DNA of 7,232 bases, from NCBI GenBank assembly GCA_040391535.1, contig JBEBXQ010000179.1, forward strand, positions 1 to 7,232. Reading direction: 5' to 3'. Both the position numbers and the translations under genes were made by a program. This DNA comes from JBEBXQ01 sp040391535 (GTDB lineage Bacteria; Bacteroidota; Bacteroidia; Cytophagales; Spirosomataceae). Positions 6,701 to 7,232 of this stretch are shown here, in pieces (position 1 is the first letter of the stretch; every line of letters starts with the position of its first letter). The notes under the pieces are model-generated. The model did not search any database, was not told where the DNA came from, and saw nothing but the letters and a program-made list of their open reading frames with translations.

Positions 6701-6852
6701 ATATGGAAGCCTAAAAGTACTTTGTAATGAAAAGTAAACGAACAGATTTGAAGAATTAGTCTGCCAGCTGCAAAATATTTAAAGATAATGAAGCTGAAAT
6801 GGGGATAAAATGGAGAGAAATAGCCTGATAATCAAAATAAGATGCTCATGTA

Positions 6853-6884
6853 TTTGGTAATTATTTCGGAAATGTGTTTCTTTG
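6853..6884 (+). promoter_or_regulatory. rpsU promoter, Bacteroidota -33/-7 type
   Basis: TTTG at 6853-6856 is followed after 20 bases by TTTCTTTG at 6877-6884, one mismatch from TAnnTTTG. Both boxes and their spacing fit the Bacteroidota primary-sigma consensus. The predicted start near 6890 gives a leader of about 40 bases, AT-rich and without a Shine-Dalgarno sequence before the rpsU ATG. The rest of the 6701-6931 gap contains no gene that I can support. Confidence 0.6.
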
Positions 6885-6923
6885 CAACCCTGTTTAGATA
6901 AATAATTTAATATAAAAATTGTC

Positions 6924-6949
6924 GATTATCTATGTTGATTATCAATGTA
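6924..6949 (+). repeat. 13-bp tandem duplication over the rpsU start codon
   Basis: GATTATCTATGTT (6924-6936) is followed directly by GATTATCAATGTA (6937-6949), identical at 11 of 13 positions. Each copy contains an ATG. The first (6932) is the rpsU start. The second (6945) is one frame off and reads ATG TAA, an immediate start-stop. It may be an old slippage duplication or a recognition element for control of bS21 synthesis; the latter is speculation. Confidence 0.55.
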
Positions 6950-7129
6950 AAAGAAAATGAGTCAATTGACCGCGCTTTGAAACGGTACAAAAAGAAATTT
7001 GAAAGAACCGGAACAATGCGTCAGTTACGTTCACGTACTGCCTTTGAAAAGCCGTCAGTTACTCGTCGTATTCAAAATTTACGTGCAGCCTACAAGGAAA
7101 AAATGTATGGCAATCACCACGAAAACTAA
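6932..7129 (+). CDS. rpsU: 30S ribosomal protein bS21
   Basis: A 65-residue basic protein with the standard bS21 layout: strand MLIINVKENESIDRALKRYKKKFERTG, then a long basic helix with RSRTAFEKPSVTRRI, and the tail AAYKEKMYGNHHEN. It sits on the small-subunit platform beside bS18 and bS6. In the Flavobacterium johnsoniae ribosome (from memory), bS21, bS18 and bS6 hold the 16S rRNA 3' tail and hide the anti-Shine-Dalgarno sequence, with bS21 Tyr54 as a contact; this protein also has Tyr at 54 (AAY54KEK). The start is fixed by the conserved N-terminus. The gene appears to be a single-gene transcript with its own promoter and a terminator about 70 bp past the stop. The start lies in a 13-bp tandem duplication. 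I see no Shine-Dalgarno motif before it, although some Bacteroidota rpsU genes are reported to keep one for self-regulation. Confidence 0.97.
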   Translation: MLIINVKENESIDRALKRYKKKFERTGTMRQLRSRTAFEKPSVTRRIQNLRAAYKEKMYGNHHEN

Positions 7130-7199
7130 TTCAGCAATTACTATCGCTTTATAAATTTGCCCGTGGAGGTGGGGAAAAGAGTGATTTAAAATATATATG

Positions 7200-7232
7200 C
7201 AGGTTGTCTTGAAAAAGGCAACCTGTTTTTTT
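7200..7232 (+). terminator. intrinsic terminator of rpsU
   Basis: CAGGTTGTCTT (7200-7210) pairs with AAGGCAACCTG (7215-7225), an 11-bp stem with a single G-U pair, closed by a GAAA tetraloop. It runs straight into seven T residues (7226-7232) at the window edge. This is a textbook Rho-independent terminator in the plus direction. The 70 bases between rpsU and the stem hold no gene. Confidence 0.93.

Noticed and set aside
6727..6759. Ten-codon plus-strand open frame (MKSKRTDLKN) in the rpsU upstream gap
   Set aside because: Too short, with no family resemblance, and it lies upstream of the predicted rpsU promoter. It is indistinguishable from chance.
7130..7189. In-frame 19-codon open stretch after the rpsU stop, a possible readthrough extension
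   Set aside because: A run of 19 codons without a stop is expected often by chance. The bS21 length is already normal at 65 residues, and no readthrough signal is visible.

Overview
The window looks like ordinary chromosome from a member of the Bacteroidota, most likely a Cytophagales-type bacterium (Dyadobacter/Spirosoma-like). Three observations support this. Gene leaders are AT-rich and lack Shine-Dalgarno sequences. Several upstream regions carry the phylum's -7 promoter element TAnnTTTG (TATCTTTG before glpD, TACCTTTG before the hydrolase, TTTCTTTG before rpsU). The small ribosomal protein bS21 is of the Bacteroidota type. The genus is inference.

Layout. Positions 124-4919 hold four minus-strand genes with short gaps (49, 28 and 84 bp), read right to left as glpD (FAD glycerol-3-phosphate dehydrogenase), glpK (glycerol kinase), glpF (glycerol facilitator) and an alpha/beta hydrolase of the YbfF/ABHD11 type. 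A divergent DeoR-family regulator, probably GlpR, lies at 5103-5873 on the plus strand. The roughly 180-bp glpD/regulator intergenic region contains helically spaced TTTTG repeats, an inverted GAAACAAA element and promoter-like boxes facing both ways. Next comes a convergent minus-strand DUF1361-type membrane protein (6008-6700). The last gene is rpsU (6932-7129, plus) with a good predicted promoter and a strong intrinsic terminator that ends the window.

How it works together. GlpF admits glycerol, GlpK phosphorylates it to glycerol-3-phosphate, and GlpD oxidises that to dihydroxyacetone phosphate while passing electrons to the quinone pool. The DeoR protein probably senses a phosphorylated intermediate and controls the divergent operon. 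The hydrolase could release glycerol or an acyl group from an ester, but only its position suggests this. It may also have its own promoter, placed inside the loop of a perfect 13-bp inverted repeat.

I see no mobile element, CRISPR array, tRNA, phage gene or evident new multi-gene system. The points most worth a second look are regulatory DNA (the inverted repeat around the hydrolase promoter, the phased repeats in the glp divergent region, and a tandemly duplicated start-codon region in rpsU) and the unusual SPA/NPV pore motifs of GlpF.
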